NCBI GenBank assembly: GCA_947628495.1
Contig: CANRAC010000059.1
Coordinates: 1-6,202 of the forward strand
Reading direction: 5' to 3'
DNA from: an uncultured Bacilli bacterium
GTDB lineage: Bacteria > Bacillota_I > Bacilli_A > RF39 > UBA660
Length of the DNA: 6,202 bases
The notes below the pieces were generated by a model, which searched no databases, was not told where the DNA came from, and saw nothing but the letters and a program-made list of their open reading frames with translations. Positions 5,900 through 6,202 of this stretch are shown here, in pieces. The translations under genes were made by a program, and so were the position numbers. How positions within the stretch are numbered: position 1 is the first letter of the stretch; every line of letters starts with the position of its first letter.

Positions 5900-6202
5900 G
5901 CTTGACCTCCATCTATTCTAATAACACTACTATTTATATAACTAGCTTTATCACTAGCTAAAAATAAAGCAACATTGGCAATTTCTTCGGTAGTCGCAAA
6001 ACGTTTTAAAAGAATTTTTTCTTTTTCGTTTTTTAAAGTATGTGGATTCATTTCTAAAACTGATTCTGTATTGGTCCACCCAGGAGCAATTGCATTTACG
6101 CGAATATAAGGCGCTAAAGATTTAGCAAAATTATGAGTTAAAGAAATTACGCCAGCTTTAGATGCATCATAATCGGCTGAATAAGTATTTAAAGTATCAA
6201 TG
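5896..6202 (-). CDS. Short-chain dehydrogenase/reductase, FabG-like (C-terminal part, cut by window edge)
   Basis: The minus-strand frame from 6201 encodes the last 101 residues of a short-chain dehydrogenase/reductase, an NAD(P)-dependent oxidoreductase family of about 245 residues. The first visible residues contain the catalytic YxxxK as ADYDASKAGVISLT (tyrosine 11, lysine 15 of the visible part). VNAIAPGW (35-42) and the family ending RIDGGQA follow. The Rossmann motif and catalytic serine lie beyond the right edge. The TGA stop (5896-5898) overlaps the ATG of the PLP lyase in an ATGA, and the ribosome site of the lyase lies within this gene's IDGG codons, so they form one operon. It looks FabG-like, but with a C-S lyase partner rather than fatty-acid genes the substrate cannot be named. 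Confidence 0.9.
   Translation of the reverse strand, partial: IDTLNTYSADYDASKAGVISLTHNFAKSLAPYIRVNAIAPGWTNTESVLEMNPHTLKNEKEKILLKRFATTEEIANVALFLASDKASYINSSVIRIDGGQA
5906..5910 (-). promoter_or_regulatory. Ribosome binding site GGAGG of the PLP lyase
   Basis: A perfect GGAGG 6 bases before the ATG at 5899 sits inside the conserved Asp-Gly-Gly codons at the end of the upstream reductase. It fixes the lyase start and supports coupled translation. Confidence 0.8.

Overview
This AT-rich window (about one third G+C by eye) comes from a low-GC Gram-positive-type bacterium, most likely an anaerobic member of the Bacillota. The evidence is purine-rich Shine-Dalgarno sites ahead of the genes, hairpin-plus-T-run terminators, tightly overlapping genes, and an operon for an oxygen-sensitive iron-sulfur enzyme family. 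TGG is used for tryptophan and TGA serves as a stop, so the standard bacterial code fits. The exact lineage cannot be fixed from this sequence.

Layout. At the left edge (3-443, + strand) is the C-terminal part of a calcineurin-like metallophosphoesterase. It converges on everything else, which lies on the minus strand, and a shared hairpin at 443-472 separates the two directions. Read in the direction of transcription, the minus-strand genes are: (1) the C-terminal 101 residues of a short-chain dehydrogenase/reductase, cut by the right edge (5896-6202); (2) a PLP-dependent lyase of the methionine gamma-lyase/'aluminum resistance' family (4655-5899), which overlaps the reductase by 4 bp; (3) a terminator at 4622-4650; (4) a three-gene overlapping cluster made of a DUF2229-type protein (3634-4569, TTG start), a second 2-hydroxyacyl-CoA dehydratase-like subunit (2580-3653) and an ASKHA-type iron-sulfur activase (1637-2587); (5) a second terminator at 1587-1633; (6) a DapB/2,4-diaminopentanoate dehydrogenase-like oxidoreductase (471-1547, start corrected from 1562). 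No gene-free stretch exceeds about 90 bases.

How it fits together. The three-gene cluster is the centre of interest. The activase has the ATPase motifs and both cluster cysteines of the HgdC family, plus an extra cysteine-rich tail. The two partner proteins look like diverged paralogues of each other and keep cysteines suited to binding an iron-sulfur cluster. Together they resemble an ATP-driven low-potential electron-transfer system of the 2-hydroxyacyl-CoA dehydratase/benzoyl-CoA reductase/double-cubane protein superfamily. No CoA-transferase, acyl-CoA dehydrogenase or electron-transfer flavoprotein is visible, so the substrate is unknown. The PLP lyase, reductase and amine dehydrogenase-like enzyme around it suggest amino-acid or sulfur-amino-acid metabolism, but this is inference from proximity only.
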